This document shows, one piece after another, positions 1 through 11,832 of a stretch of 64,000 nt of DNA (within the stretch, counting starts at the first letter, position 1; the number at the start of each line of letters is the position of its first letter). Origin of the DNA: Toxorhynchites rutilus septentrionalis (lineage: Eukaryota; Arthropoda; Insecta; Diptera; Culicidae); assembly GCF_029784135.1 (NCBI RefSeq), contig NC_073746.1, forward strand, positions 185,757,983 through 185,821,982, given 5' to 3'. Under the pieces are notes generated by a model, which was given only the letters and a program-made list of their open reading frames with translations, was not told where the DNA came from and did not search any database. The position numbers were made by a program, and so were the translations under genes.

Positions 1-1206
1 AATGGGTGGTATCCAAAATTATTCAAAGCGGTGGAACGTCAACCGGAAAAATATATGGATTTCAAAATCGAAAATGGGAAGCTACTCAAATTTGTGTCCG
101 CGCGGTCGGATTTATTAGATTATAGGTTCGAATGGAAGGAGTGTGTTCCTGATTCGATGCAGCAGCAAATAATGAAACAGGAACATGATGAAAGCATGCA
201 CATTGGATTCGAAAAATGTATTGAAAGGGTTAAGAGAAGATATTACTGGCCTCGAATGAACGCAGACCTAAAACGATATATCGGTTACTGTGAATCGTGT
301 AAAGAAAACAAACATCCAACCAATTCAACCGTCCCGAAAATGGGTAGGCAGAGAATTGCGACTAAACCATTTCAGATTATATGCATGGATTATATCCAGT
401 CACTTCCTCGGAGCAAGAATGGTAATGCACACTTATTAGTCATAATGGACTTATTCTCTAAGTACTGCCATCTTGTTCCGGTGAAGAAAATATCGTCTGG
501 AAGTCTATGTTCCATCGTGGAAAATCAATGGTTCCGAAAGCTATCCGTTCCCCAATATTTGATAACGGATAATGCGACGACTTTTCTGTCTAGAGAATTC
601 CAAGACTTGTTACATAAATATGAGGTGCAACATTGGACAAATTCTCGACACAGGAGTCAAGCCAATCCGGCCGAACGGCTAAATCGGACCATAAATTCCA
701 TGACTCGAACAAATGTTCAAGAAAATCAGCGTGTATGGGACACCAGAATCGCAGAAATTGAGTTTATTTTGAACAACTCCATTCATGCTTCAACCAATTT
801 CACTCCTCATCGAATAATTTTCGGCAGTGAAATCGTGGTTCGGGGGACCGATAACGCACGAGAAAAAGAAGGAAATCATTCTGTAGATCAGAGAATCGGA
901 AAATTTGAAGGAATTAATAAGAAGATTTATGAGCTAGTTATAGCTTATTTGCGAAAAGCTTATGAGTCAACGAAAGCTCGGTATGATTTGAGGAACAAAA
1001 GATACTCACCTACTTTTACTGTGGGTCAACGAGTGTTCAAACGCACTTTTCTTCAATCTTCCGCGGTTAAGGACTTCAATGCGAAGCTAGGACCGATTTA
1101 TACACCCTGCATCATTATGGCCAGGAAGGGTACTAGTTCCTACGAGGTCTCAGATATGAATGGTAAACCATTGAGCACATTCTCGGCCGTAGATTTGCGA
1201 GTGTAG
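1..1206 (+). CDS. Ty3/gypsy integrase (C-terminal part of pol, partial)
   Basis: The frame is open from base 1 to a stop at 1206, so the true start is upstream of the window. Counting from position 31, an HHCC zinc-binding module is visible (H-D-E-S-M-H near residue 53, then CESCK near 88). The DDE catalytic core follows, with D in MDYIQSLP, D in ITDNATTF, and E in NPAERLN about 35 residues later. The C-terminal 60 residues contain a KLGPIYTP stretch resembling the GPY/F module of gypsy and retroviral integrases. The enzyme would join element cDNA to host DNA. No stop or frameshift interrupts the visible part, so the copy may be fairly young. Confidence 0.9.
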   Translation, partial: NGWYPKLFKAVERQPEKYMDFKIENGKLLKFVSARSDLLDYRFEWKECVPDSMQQQIMKQEHDESMHIGFEKCIERVKRRYYWPRMNADLKRYIGYCESCKENKHPTNSTVPKMGRQRIATKPFQIICMDYIQSLPRSKNGNAHLLVIMDLFSKYCHLVPVKKISSGSLCSIVENQWFRKLSVPQYLITDNATTFLSREFQDLLHKYEVQHWTNSRHRSQANPAERLNRTINSMTRTNVQENQRVWDTRIAEIEFILNNSIHASTNFTPHRIIFGSEIVVRGTDNAREKEGNHSVDQRIGKFEGINKKIYELVIAYLRKAYESTKARYDLRNKRYSPTFTVGQRVFKRTFLQSSAVKDFNAKLGPIYTPCIIMARKGTSSYEVSDMNGKPLSTFSAVDLRV

Positions 1207-2530
1207 GTAGATCTAAAAAAAAAATAAATCATAAGAATAATAAGAAGTGAACAAAAGGACTCCGGTTCTTGAGAAACGGGAGGTCAAATGAGAGGATGGT
1301 ATCCATCCCGGTAATGCTTATTTAGGGAGTTTCACCTGAATCTATTCGCTAAATCCCAGATCGAGGATAGAACAGGTTGGCCCATAATAGGGTGTCTGGG
1401 GGACAGGGCGTCCGGATAGTCTCAATAAATCCTTCCCGTCTTCCTTTAAAGCTCAAGCTTATGCTCTTTGTCAATTCCTTGCCATCTGATTAAAATATGT
1501 TTTTCAATGTCGCTAAATTTGGATTGGAGATGTAGAAAATAGATTAAATTAATATTGTAGGTTAGTTATAGTGTGAGGGTTAATAGGTAATCGAACATAA
1601 TAGAAGAACAATAGAAGGTGATGAAACAAGCAAGGCAGTTAGTTTAGTAGTTGAAAATACAAGTAAAATAAGTACCCATGTATCCCTGATAAAGAATTTA
1701 TATCCATATGATTTGATACTTACCCATCACGAATCTCCGGGAAATTATTGAATCCTTTGGGACACCGCATACGTTGTTCCATTCTGTAACGTATGATTGT
1801 TAATAGCTCGAAGCTCGAAGCACTCACACACACGAACAATGAATAGTAGTTTCACCACGAAACGAAGTAATAGCATGCATTCCAAGGTCAACTCCGACAG
1901 AATGAAATATTTCATATCCGTTCATGAGTTGAACTCTGTGCAATTTTTGTTATTGTAAATAGTCTATCGTAGAATGCATAAAATACCATGGTACTTGTAC
2001 ATATGTTTTGCATGTTTTTTTTTAATAAAATTTCGTTATTTATTTAGTAATTGTTATTTATTTTGCATGTTTTTATCAATAATTATAGTAGTAAATTTTA
2101 AAATGTAGCATGTTCATTTGAATGATTTTTTTTTATTCGGATTTTTATATATTTTTTTAAATTTGTTTTTTGTGATGTTGGTTAATGCATTTTCACGTGA
2201 TTGCTGGAGACCGGAGTCGCAAGACATTGATGGTCAGTAGTAGGGTTAACCCTAGAAACAGAGAGGAGCTGGTCCCCCAACGATGAAAACTTATGACCCC
2301 GACACGCGAATACATAAAAAAATAATCACTCGTCCGGTAGCAAGCATTAAGATCTAGTACGAACTGAAAGTTGCTTATGAATCCCATTCTTCGCGACCCG
2401 CATATGTTGTGGGCGGCTGGATATCTCTCTTGATCGATGGTTCAGAGGTACGTTGCATCATAACGAATTTCTTGTTTATTAATATAAAAATATTAGCTTT
2501 GCTAATATTTTTACCCGAGCTGGGGGAGAG
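1207..2530 (+). other. Gypsy internal 3' region, non-coding
   Basis: This is AT-rich sequence between the integrase stop and the LTR. I see no env-like frame; the short frames here have no recognisable motifs. It ends with a G/A-rich polypurine tract directly before the LTR. Confidence 0.55.
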
Positions 2531-3247
2531 TGTGACTGTTCATGGAGGTGAACGTGTGAGACACACGAAATTAGCGTGTTTTAGTTCGCGAATTTTGATG
2601 AATCACCGTCGGGAAAAAGCTAAGCGTGGGGTTGCGTGAATTTTCACCGCTTCACGCCTCACTTGCACCGCCACAACTGGGTACACGGCCCTTAACCGGT
2701 GATACCAGCACCCGCCACCAGATGGCATTGGCATGGGCGACAAATATTTAGATAGGTCCGAAAATGGGAATTCGGACCTGTACCTGGGATCATGAGGGTA
2801 ATGACCGGGTCGAGAGGTTGACGACCAAGCTTGAAAAGGTATAAAGGGGACTGGAAAAGAAACCTTTGGACGGTACGGTCGAGTTTTAAGAGAAAAAGGA
2901 TATTTCGCGCGTGGAAAAAAAGGCGATTGTTCGCGCGAATAAGATCAGTGAAAAGATTGGTGAAAAGAAGGAGATCAATCCGGGGTTTAAGAGGATTGAG
3001 AAAAAAGGTGCGATCGTGCGTTATCCGCGAGTGCTCGCGGAATTTCCCGGGAATTCGCGATTTCCCGACAGACGACGAATTATTATTGGAGAACTGTCCC
3101 TTCTAAAACCGGAACATCGAGTCGTCGCAGCCCAGCTTCCAGGTGAGTGTAGGTTAAGGAAGTGGGTGGTAAGGTAACGTAGCCAAACGCGAGGTTTTTC
3201 CCCAAGCAAATAATAAAGCGTACCGAGCACCGAAACCCGCAGTTACA
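2531..3247 (+). repeat. 3' LTR of the gypsy element
   Basis: It begins TGTGACTG and ends CAGTTACA, an imperfect inverted pair with the usual TG...CA ends, and a polypurine tract lies immediately 5'. Inside are a TATA-like TATAAA at about 2840 and a polyadenylation signal AATAAA at 3212-3217. The exact 3' end could shift 1-4 bases, because the last bases resemble the target ACACATACG. Confidence 0.75.
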
Positions 3248-4975
3248 CATACGATGAGTCTCGAAGTTTTGGCAGGAGTACCCCCGCTTACTCTTCGGTT
3301 CACAGAATTATCCTACAGATTTCGCATCCGTTGCAAGATCATGAATCCATTGGTGATTGATAACTTCGAAAATCTACTACAACTGACTCCTCAGTCAAGT
3401 TTTATGTCTTTATACCATGAGTACCTTACCCACGACGTGCACCCTTCACCAGGCATCTCCAACCAAGTTTGCTTCCCATACTTTTTCAATTCCTCTGTCA
3501 TTTTTGATCTGTCCATGCGACAAAAAATCCATGGAATACCAGATCACCTACGCTCCAATGTTATTCCGTCGATATTTTCGGAAAAATATGGGAAAGTTAG
3601 ATCTGATAAAATGTTCTTTACTGACGGTTCATACATAAACGGGTCCACTGGCTTCAGCATCTTCAATGAAAATTCCAGTGCCTCTTTCAAACTCAAAGAT
3701 CCTTGTTCCGTGTATGTCGCAGAAACGGGTGCGATATACTATGCTCTAGGGATCATTGAAACACTGCCCATCGACCATTATTTTATTTTTTCAGACAGTC
3801 TCAGCTCAATAGAGGCAATCTGCTCAATGAAAGTTGATAAACGCTCATCTTATTTCCTAACAAGAATAAGATGTCTATTGAGTGTTTTGGTCGAAAAATT
3901 ATTCAAGATTACTTTAGCATGGGTTCCCTCTCATTGCTCAATTCCGGGGAATGAGAAAGCGGACTCGCTAGCTAAGGTGGGCGCTTCAGAAGGCACACTT
4001 TTTGAAAGGCCTATAATGAATTTTTTCACATTCCTCGTCAGGACACACTCGTTAGCTGGCAGCGCATGTGGAGTGAAGATGAGTTCGGTCGTTGGTTACA
4101 CACGATTATCCCTAAGGTTTCGACGAGTGCTTGGTTTAAGGGATTGAATGTAGGTCGTGATTTCATTCGCGTGATATCTCGGCTCATGTCCAATCACTAC
4201 AACCTAAACGCGCATCTCTATCGCATTGGGCTCGCAGCAAACAATCTTTGTGATTGTCGCGATGGCTACCACGACATCGAGCATATTGTCTGGTCGTGTA
4301 TCCGGTTCCATGCTGCTCGCTCTCAGCTCTCTAGAGCACTGAGAGCACAAGGCAGACAATCGGATATCCCCGTCCGGGATATCTTAGGTAGCCGTGATCC
4401 TGATCTTCTGCTTCATCTATACCTGTTCCTCAGAAACGCCGATGTCAACGTTTAATGATGTTTCCTTCGTTGTGTCCCTGTTTCATATCCCTCCTATCCG
4501 ATCTATAAACTTTTACTTAGTCGCGGCAAAACATACACACACACTTTACAGATACACGGGCCAAAGGTTGTGCAGTCCACTGATGATTCAACAAGAGCCA
4601 AAGGCTGTACCGCTCATGTCAACTCTACACGAGCAGATGATTGCGCCGGCTAGTGACCATTCTATCCTGGATTCCTCGAGTCGAGAAGACGCACCACGCT
4701 AGATGTGGGGTACATACTAGGGGGGCATTGCTGATTAATGGTCAGCTGCATCCCAATAGGAAGTATCCCGTGTCGGGCACACGTACAGAGCATTGGAGAC
4801 AGCAACATCCCAATTACGAGAACACTTGTAATACTAACCTCGAGCCGACCGCGAGTAATCGGTTACATATTACTAACATAGATAATAAGAAAAACTGTCA
4901 AAATATTGAACTCCGGCCCCGTCAGGCTAACGCCTTATGAGCCTTGATAAAAATATATATTTTGGAAAAAAAACA
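3248..4975 (+). mobile_element. I-superfamily non-LTR retrotransposon, copy 1 (3' part)
   Basis: This is the 3' portion of a LINE: end of the post-RT linker, RNase H domain, C-terminal Cys/His motif, about 500 bp of 3' UTR, and an A-rich tail after ATATATATTTTGG. It aligns along its length with the minus-strand copy at 56611-59048. Its 5' part lies beyond the gypsy insertion, outside the window. Confidence 0.85.
3254..4455 (+). pseudogene. LINE ORF2 fragment: RNase H and C-terminal zinc motif, frameshifted
   Basis: The first frame (3254 to about 4050) carries an RNase H fold with the expected acidic residues: D in FFTDGS, E in VAETGAI, D in FSDSLSS and D in NEKADSL. RNase H places the element with I-like LINEs rather than Jockey or CR1. 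A frameshift near 4060 moves the reading to the frame of 4066-4455, which has the conserved GLNVGRDFIRVISRL and a CDC...H..C motif before the stop. The ORF is broken, so this copy cannot encode an intact protein. Confidence 0.8.
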
Positions 4976-5432
4976 AATAAATAATTTTCAGCAGCGGATG
5001 ATGACAACCGATTATGCTTCGCTACGTACACCAGACCAGGTTCAAAGAATCGGCTTTCGCTGTAAACATTACTGCAAGGAGCTGAAAGATAGACTTTAGC
5101 AAACCTTGCCACTCGGGGCTACTGTTTATAGTTTAATGACCACCAAATATAAGGATCGTGATTACGGTTGATTCGTTATGTTTTGACATAACAGTTGATT
5201 TCGTTAGCAATGGGATTTTGTTGTTGAACGTGACGCTGAGAATTATTTGAATAAAATTTGCCACTTCGATGATACATCCCCAAAAGGTGTCGTGAGTTTC
5301 GCGTGTAAGACTTGATTCAGTTCCATCTCTTTTGTTTCGTTCAACAGGTATTGAAAACGGTGATGAGCTGTTACTCTCAGAAGATTCGTCGTTTATATAG
5401 TCCAAAAAGATTTTCTGCTGAGCTGTTTCCAT
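4945..5432 (-). pseudogene. hAT-family transposase C-terminal fragment
   Basis: On the minus strand the segment 5112-4945 reads AKVYLSAPCSNVYSESRF, then GLVYVAKHNRLSSSAAEN, the typical hAT dimerisation segment (YLSAP..SVYSER.FS.AG......NRLS). An upstream minus frame (5432-5133), acidic and Ser-rich, may be the preceding linker of the same transposase. The frames do not connect. The family call rests only on the C-terminal motif. Confidence 0.6.
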
Positions 5433-5809
5433 TTCAAGAATTATTTTTGTTATTTTTTTTATTTATGGTGACGTAAGTGTACCCTCCCTCAGATTGTCAT
5501 CCCAAATAATTGATTGATGTTCTTTGAATATTTAAATTTGTAGTCATACTCTAACTCGTTCAGTTAATTTTTTTTTCATATATCCACAAAAATCTCATCA
5601 TTGTAGTAGAAAATCCTCATCAGAAATAAAATCTATTCTAGATCATTTGAATAACGGGTGTTAAATAAAAAATGAGATTTTTTTCAATAACTTTCAGTAA
5701 CTCAAATAAAGAGCATAAAATTTTCTTTCTCCAAAAAAATTGCTCTTTGGGCTCCCTAGAAACAGTAGGCGTGTTTGGTTTTGCTAGTTTGAATTTAGTT
5801 AAAGCAAAG

Positions 5810-6787
5810 ATGGCGTCGAAACAGCACGTGCTCCGCGAACGCATTGTACGGTTCTACGAAACGCATTTCCAGCAAGGAAAAAAGTTCACGGTGGCACATT
5901 TTAAGGAAGAAAATGTACCTGTCAGTACGTTATATCGTATCCTGGGTTCCCTGAACGTAGAGCGGAAGGTCGGAAGTGGTCGTCCGGTGACGATAATGAC
6001 GAAGCAGAGGAAGACATCGTTAAAGAAGCTGTTTGACAATAAGGACGCAACCAGCCTGCGTGACACCGGTCGGAAATATGGCTGCTCCCACGTATTGATC
6101 CATCGAACCCTCAAGATGGAAGGAATCGTCTGCAGGAAGAAGACGAGGTCGCCGGAGTACACGGAGGAGCAGATTGAGACGGTTAAATCACAGTGTCGGT
6201 GGATGACCAAAAAATACCGCGGGACGTCTTTCGTTCTGGACGACGAAAGCTATTTTCCACTGTCCAAAACGCATATTCCAGCAAATGATAATTACTACTC
6301 AAGCGACAAGTCATCCGTCTTCTGGCCGGACAAAGCGTCTTCCCATTACGCCAAGAAGACGCTTGCGTATCTTGAGGAGAAAAAGATACCGTTCGTGCCG
6401 AAAGATCGTAACCCAACAAACTTGCCCCAGTGCCGCCCAATAGAGGATTTCTTTGGCTCACTCAGTGCCCTAGTGTATAAAAACAATTGGAGGGCCAAGC
6501 ACACAAAGCAACTGACTCAAGCAAACCATTTGTCATGCGAAAATGCGAAAACAGAATAGAAACTGAGAGAGGTTGGCGTCGACATCATGCCTCATACCGT
6601 ATGTTTCTATTCTGTTTTCGCATTTACGCATGACAATTGTCATGACAAATGGTTTGCTTGAACTGACTACAAGAATCCGGAATTGTATCCGAAAATGGAC
6701 GTAAAGGCCGTACAACGTTCTTGTGAGAGTATCGCGACAAAGTTGCGTCGAACAGCAGACCACGGCCCTTACTCAAACATTCACTGA
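5810..6787 (+). pseudogene. DD37E transposase, internally deleted
   Basis: The start is the ATG in GATGGCGTCG (MASKQHVLRERIV); the upstream extension of the frame lies in the TIR region. An N-terminal helix-turn-helix region is followed by FVLDDESYFPLS, holding the first catalytic Asp. The frame then jumps from YYSSDKSS straight to VFWPDKASSHY, an in-frame loss of the middle of the catalytic domain. The second Asp (WPD) and the final Glu (PIEDFFG) are 37 residues apart, which defines the group. A MITE at 6518-6660 splits the tail; coding resemblance resumes after it and ends at a TGA at 6785. It is not functional. Confidence 0.8.
6518..6660. mobile_element. 143-bp MITE with 8-bp target duplication (hAT-like)
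   Basis: Its ends are CAAGCAAACCATTTGTCATG and its inverse, forming a near-complete hairpin. The flanks are a perfect AACTGACT duplication (6510-6517 and 6661-6668). An 8-bp duplication is the hAT hallmark. Confidence 0.85.
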
Positions 6788-6811
6788 CATTTTTTTGAAG
6801 AAAATACATTA

Positions 6812-7293
6812 TTTTTTTTTTTTTTTTTTTTATAAATTCGTTTATTTTTACAGGCTCAGGTACATAAGTTTAAAGGAGCTGAAATCTTAAATATATTTTT
6901 AAAACTATATATATGAACAATTTTCTTAAATCTATGGTTAGTAATGTGGGAAACCGATTACTCGTGGTGGACTCGAGATTAAAAGGGTGACATTTTCTCA
7001 GGAAAAGGATGGGGTATAAGGAAATTATTACAATGTTGATAATTACACACACTCAATTCTTAAATCTATTCGTACATCAGTTGTGAATTTACATTTCATT
7101 CTTCTGTTTATAGCAAGCGGACCAATTACTCACAAAGGAAGAAATGGAGGGTATAAGGATATAAGGATAATCACACACGAACATCGATAGATTTAAGGAA
7201 AACATATATTTGGGACATGTAATCAAGGTCTAACCGAGCCAACACATCTCTCACCGGCACATTGGGCTGCCTTCCTCTAGCCCGTAAAAAAAA
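6812..7293 (-). mobile_element. 5'-truncated non-LTR retrotransposon, second I-like family
   Basis: The poly-T at 6812-6831 is the tail of a minus-strand insertion, flanked by the 11-bp duplication AAAATACATTA (6801-6811 and 7294-7304). The minus strand encodes GRQPNVPVRDVLARLDLDY up to a stop. This is homologous to the C-terminus of the larger LINE (GRQSDIPVRDILGSRDPDL), so it is a related but distinct family. The same 3' UTR end recurs at 60040-60215. Confidence 0.8.
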
Positions 7294-7921
7294 AAAATAC
7301 ATTATGTTATTAATAAAAAATACTAAAATCGATGAAAAAAAAAAAAAAATTTTATACGTGATTGAAAAAATTCTCATTTTTTATTTAACACCCGTTAAAT
7401 GCTTTATTTTCTATTGAAAGATATTGATTCTAAACTAAACTGACCAGACGTCCCGCGTTACGCGGGACAGTCCCGCATTTCAACAAAATGTCCCTCGAAA
7501 AACTCCGTCCCGCGAAACGTCCCGCATTTGACAAAAGAAACGAAAATGTCCCGCGATATCAATATACTTCAATATCACAATTTGATCATGTTGATTTTCT
7601 TAAATGGATGAACCTTAAAATAACACTTTTATTTGGCAGACTGTTCAAGAGCGCTTCTAATGCATCCAAAGATTAATACGTTGAGCTGGTTTCATTGCAC
7701 CGACATTGGGCTTTTTGTTTAGAGAGTGTCAACTGGAAGCGACAGCAACAAAATTGGAAAATGATTTTTATGAATGTCTCCTATCGATCCGCAGGGACCA
7801 ATGTGAGTCAGACGAAAAGTTCATCTTTGGTCCCCTAGCTCGGTCAGGGCCCTACGTTTCAAATAAGCCGGAAGAACTAGTGTACACGCGACAGGAAGAG
7901 GCAGAGTTGTTTGATGAAGTA

Positions 7922-8801
7922 AAAGGTGTGTCACATCAAATTGCATCACGGAAAAAACGCTGTAGAAATTCGCCCAGTAGACCGATCATTTTGAAAATTT
8001 TAGACAGTAAAATAAAAACTATTAAACAACTTTTGGCATTTTTTTTTTATTCATACTTCAAGCCCAAGCCCATATGCTCGCACCTTCCTCTTTACCCCGA
8101 CCATAAGGTTCTGTACAACGTCAGGTTGTAGTTTTTTTTTGAACAGAAATCCATTTTTTCTTGAAGTCCGCCTCCGATTTGACAACTTTTGGGTTCTTCC
8201 GGAGGGCCTGCTTCATAATCGCCCAATATTTCTTTATTGGGCGAAGCTCCGGCGCGTTGGGCGGGTTCATTTCCTTTGGCACGAAGGTGACCCCGTTGGC
8301 TTCGTACCACTCCAACACGTCCTTTGAATAGTGGCACGAAGCGAGATCCGTCCAGCAGATGGTCGGGCCCTCGTGCTGCTTCAATAGTGGTAGTAAGTGC
8401 TTCTGTAGGCACTCCTTAAGGTAAACCTGCCCGTTTACCGTGCCGGTCATCACGAAGAGGGCGCTCCGCTTGCCACACCATGTACTTTTTGGCAAACTTG
8501 GATAGTTTCTGCTTGCGAATCTCCTCCGGAACGCTGAATTTGGATTGGACGATTCCCAGCATCTTACCGATGTCCCGATGTGACAACTCCGGATTCTCGA
8601 AATGAGTGCGCAGGATTAATTCACGACGCTATTTTTCGTTCGACGACATTTTTCCAAATTTACGAAAAATTGACAGTGAAGCATGGCCAACGTGATCTAT
8701 ACACTCTTATCTGATTATAAGCGAGAGCTGAAGATATAATTCCTAAAAATTAAATTTCTACATCGTTTTTTCCGTGATGCAATTTGATGTGACACACCCT
8801 T
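7922..8801 (-). mobile_element. Second DD37E Tc1/mariner element, 880 bp deletion derivative
   Basis: The TIRs are nearly identical for about 45 bp (AAAGGTGTGTCACATCAAAT on the left; AAGGGTGTGTCACATC inverted on the right). They are flanked by TA (7920-7921 and 8802-8803). The interior is a shortened minus-strand transposase. It interrupts other transposon sequence. Confidence 0.85.
8121..8649 (-). pseudogene. DD37E transposase pseudogene
   Basis: Reading starts at the ATG at 8649 (MSSNEK) and meets a stop at the next codon, then continues RRELILRTHFENPELS. The DNA-binding domain is followed after a large deletion by SKFAKKYMVWQ and the catalytic part VNGQVYLKECL, WTDLASCHYS and PELRPIKKYW. 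The second Asp (WTD) is 37 residues from the position of the final acid, which here is Lys instead of Glu. The early stop, the deletion and the lost catalytic residue show it is dead. Confidence 0.8.
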
Positions 8802-9645
8802 TATCGCAAATGAAGCGCTGGGCTGTCTTACGGAAGTTGGCCGGAACCTGAACCATGGCCGATGAAAATATGTATATCGGCGTATTATTTTACCTTTTCG
8901 TGGCTTTGGTGGTCGTCTGTCTCTATTTTGGCCATTCGCCCAAAAGTTTTCTATCGGGGGCAGCTGGGGAATGTTGGGAAGGTTGGTGGTCTTCGCGACA
9001 ATGTTTATCTCCAGCCGATCCATCCTCCAGTGATCTTTTGGCATAATGGGCTGATCCCAGGTTCGGCATAAAGACCACATCACCTTCCCAACTCTGGCAA
9101 GCACTTCGTCCTACATATCTCCCCGTTCACCATATGACTCGAAAGAAGAGCGGCTTGGACATTCGCTTCACGTCTGCCAGAGAAGGATCTTCTTCGAGAA
9201 CTTGATGTAAATGATACATTCGACGTCGTCGCTTACCTGGGGAACGTAATGTACCGGGTTCCCTGCCATTCGATGAATTTTAGCATCAAGTACGTCTCGT
9301 CTTTCATTATGAGTACGAAAAGAAGTTTTTACTTCTTTCGCCGGAAAGAAATTTTTCACCAGCAACTCAAGCTATTCCTTCTGGGTGATTGCCTGCTGCT
9401 CAGATACGGCCTTCCGCATGAAAATGTCCATTTTGGCCAGATTTTTGCTTCGATTTTTGACCGGTTGCTTCGATCTCCCGGCTTAAGGAGCGGCAAAGTG
9501 ATGATATTGTAAATACCAGATCGGCTATATCTGGCGGACACAAAGTGTCTCAGGATGTCCAACTCCTTCGCTGTGGGGTGGAGCTTGCAGTATGGAAAAT
9601 CATCAAGTTGCTTGACAGTGCTGCTGCTGCGAACCAACATCCTTG
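8802..9645 (-). pseudogene. Decayed Tc1/mariner-superfamily transposase
   Basis: Minus-strand frames read VRSSSTVKQLDDFPYCKL, then after frameshifts MAGNPVHYVP, PIMPKDHWRMDRLEINIVAK, and finally NIPQLPPIENFWA. The last resembles the RPIENFWA box around the final catalytic Glu of Tc1-like transposases. At least three frame changes and several stops are present. The subfamily cannot be settled by eye. Confidence 0.6.
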
Positions 9646-9998
9646 AATCATTTTTGTTGTAGACTTAATAAACGTATGATTTAAAGAAAATTTGTTCCTA
9701 TAAATTATCTTTCATCGCAATCCGAAATTAGTCCTTTTTTTTGCACACCATTCGGTAATTTGAAGAAAATTGTAGAATTTGAATCGTGCTTGCCAGGCGT
9801 AAATGCTCTGATTGAGTGAGTGATTTTCGGGCGTAAAGAAAATCTAAACCACCGAAAAATCACAACTGAGTGCCGATACTCAGAAAGAAATAATACTGAT
9901 CAGTTTAGACTCGCTAAACTATGGTTTATGTTCACATAACGTATATACATAACGTTTTGTTTTTTGTGTCCCGCGTTGAACCTCTGACCATCTGGTCA

Positions 9999-11832
9999 CT
10001 TTATTCCAAACGGAAAATTTAATCATCATTCATTATTTTTATTTAAAAATGTGTTTATTTCTCTTTAAAATGTAATCCTTTATTTTCTTCATGCACACAT
10101 GCAGTTTCTCTCAGTTTCGCATTCGCAAATAAAGAACCGAATATCCGGCTGCCTGACATCCAGCCATCCGGCCTAGGAGCTGGGCGGATATACGGTATCC
10201 GGCATCCGGCCAAACTAGTATCCGTTTCATCACTACTTTAAATACAGACATATTTTTTCTTTCGTCTAAGATGATGAATAATTCAATAAATGAAAATCGC
10301 ATCGCAAATCGAAAGGCATATTTGAAAACTCAATTTATTTGATTTATTTTGAGTTTTTGATTAAATTGATTTTTTGCATCGATTTGAAAAAAGTGTCACA
10401 AGTAGGTTTTTTGAAGAGTTTTAGAAAATATTCTTCGCGTTAGCCGATTTTTTTAGCCTCCAAACCCCTGTTAACGTTTGACAAATTTTAAAGACGATCG
10501 ATCGAAATTTGAAGTAAATCAAAGGAACGCCTCTTCGCAAACTGTAGTAGAAGTACAAAGTACTATGCGTATCCTTCGAATGAACGATTCGTAACTTTCG
10601 TTTTCATGAGTTTGTGGGTAAGGCGTGATACACAAATTACGTTACGCTTAAAATACGCTTTTTGGCCCCCACCTATGTAACAATAAGTAACGCAAGACAA
10701 ACTCCCCTCTCTCTCTTAAGGTACTAACACAATTGAAGTCAAAGTCGTTTGAAAATTGTTCATAATACTTTGGCTTTTTTTAATGTAATGAAAATATCAA
10801 CGAAAAAAAAAGTGACTTCGGAAGAACTTTCGTCAAGTTCATGGAATTTCGAACAAACAGAGCGGGAAAATTAATGCTCACATCTACACGAATTTACATT
10901 AGATTTACAACCAGATGGCTCAGCGAGTAAAATTATGATGATGTTTTTTTCGGTTTGAAATTCGTTAGAATTTGTTTTCGAAAATTCAAAATATTATTAA
11001 TATTTTCCGGTTTCAAGTATTCTTTCTACGCTGAAAAGGTTATAAAATTTAAAAAAAAGATGTGTAAAAAAAACCTTACATTGTTTCACTTACAACATAT
11101 TAAGATTGAATTGGTATAAGTGTTGTGATTTACATTTTTTACTAGGCAAACATTGGGCGGCATATTTTGCGTTTCAAATACAGTAGATCCTTCTCGTATT
11201 GTCCGAATGGAATTCCCTACATAATCAATAATATCAACCTACTTTTTATGATATCGATTGCATCTCTATAATCCACAGCATGAGCTTCTGTAAAATGTCC
11301 GGAAGTTAGTACTCATAACCTATAAGCATGATCAAACTTAAAAGTTTCGAAGATTATCTATGACTTTGGTGAAATCTTGTTGAAACCATTGTAAATATAC
11401 AAAAATCTAACCTTCTTGCCATTTACTGACGACATTTAATGGTTAAAATTAATTTGAATAGAAATTAATAAAAATAATCACGGTCGCATCTACATTTTAA
11501 GCGCGTAGAAATACAAACTTCAATTTGTGGTTTTGAGCTCTAATGTAGATATCGCATGAACTGATGCAGCTTTATGTAAACTCGTCAGTTGGGATTGGTG
11601 CTTTCAAACCATCTGGCGTTTAGCTGAAAGGAACATGGGCTGGTATAAATTGATGTTGATTTACACAAAAGTAACTACTGCGTGGTTCAATGCAGCAGTT
11701 CCTGTCGTTACATTACACCGCTTACAAAAGGTACTAGGTTGTCCCTAAGTGGTGCGGACTCAATCCACTTCATTTTCAAGCAAATTCATGCATGTTTTCA
11801 AGCGATTTCTTGCAATAAATTCTTAGACCACC
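9999..11832. other. AT-rich intergenic sequence with repeat debris
   Basis: No credible gene. An ATCCGG-rich stretch (about 10139-10215, repeated CATCCGGC words ending near GTATCCGTTTCATCACTAC) resembles a hAT-type MITE end. A segment around 10630-10700 (CACAAATTACGTTACGC) has a relative at about 44968. The rest is unannotated. Confidence 0.4.

Larger units (their letters stand above)
1..3247 (+). mobile_element. Ty3/gypsy LTR retrotransposon, 3' half
   Basis: The window opens inside a gypsy-type element. An integrase frame (1-1206) is followed by 1.3 kb of AT-rich sequence with no env-like frame that I can recognise, a purine-rich tract (about 2518-2530) and an LTR (2531-3247). The 5' LTR, gag, protease and RT lie outside the window. 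The sequence just after 3247 matches the interior of an I-type retrotransposon whose other copy is at 56611-59048, so this element was inserted into that one. Confidence 0.88.
5654..7395 (+). mobile_element. Tc1/mariner element of the DD37E (ITmD37E-like) group, deleted and nested
   Basis: The terminal inverted repeats start ACGGGTGTTAAATAAAAAAT and extend about 40 bp on both ends. They are flanked by a TA duplication (5652-5653 and 7396-7397). Inside are a transposase pseudogene, a 143-bp MITE at 6518-6660 and a reverse-oriented LINE 3' end at 6812-7293. The three insertions give a clear relative order: this element first, the other two later. Confidence 0.85.
7441..9998. mobile_element. Possible old TIR transposon shell carrying later insertions
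   Basis: The left end reads TGACCAGACGTCCCGCG, and the right end inverts to TGACCAGATGGTCAGAGG followed by CGCGGGAC. A GTCCCGC word recurs several times between 7450 and 7556. The interior has an unrecognised plus frame (7706-7921) and two Tc1/mariner remnants. No target duplication was found, so the boundaries are tentative. Confidence 0.35.

Noticed and set aside
2831..3230. Basic and overlapping frames inside the gypsy LTR
   Set aside because: They lie wholly within the LTR, overlap on both strands and have biased composition only.
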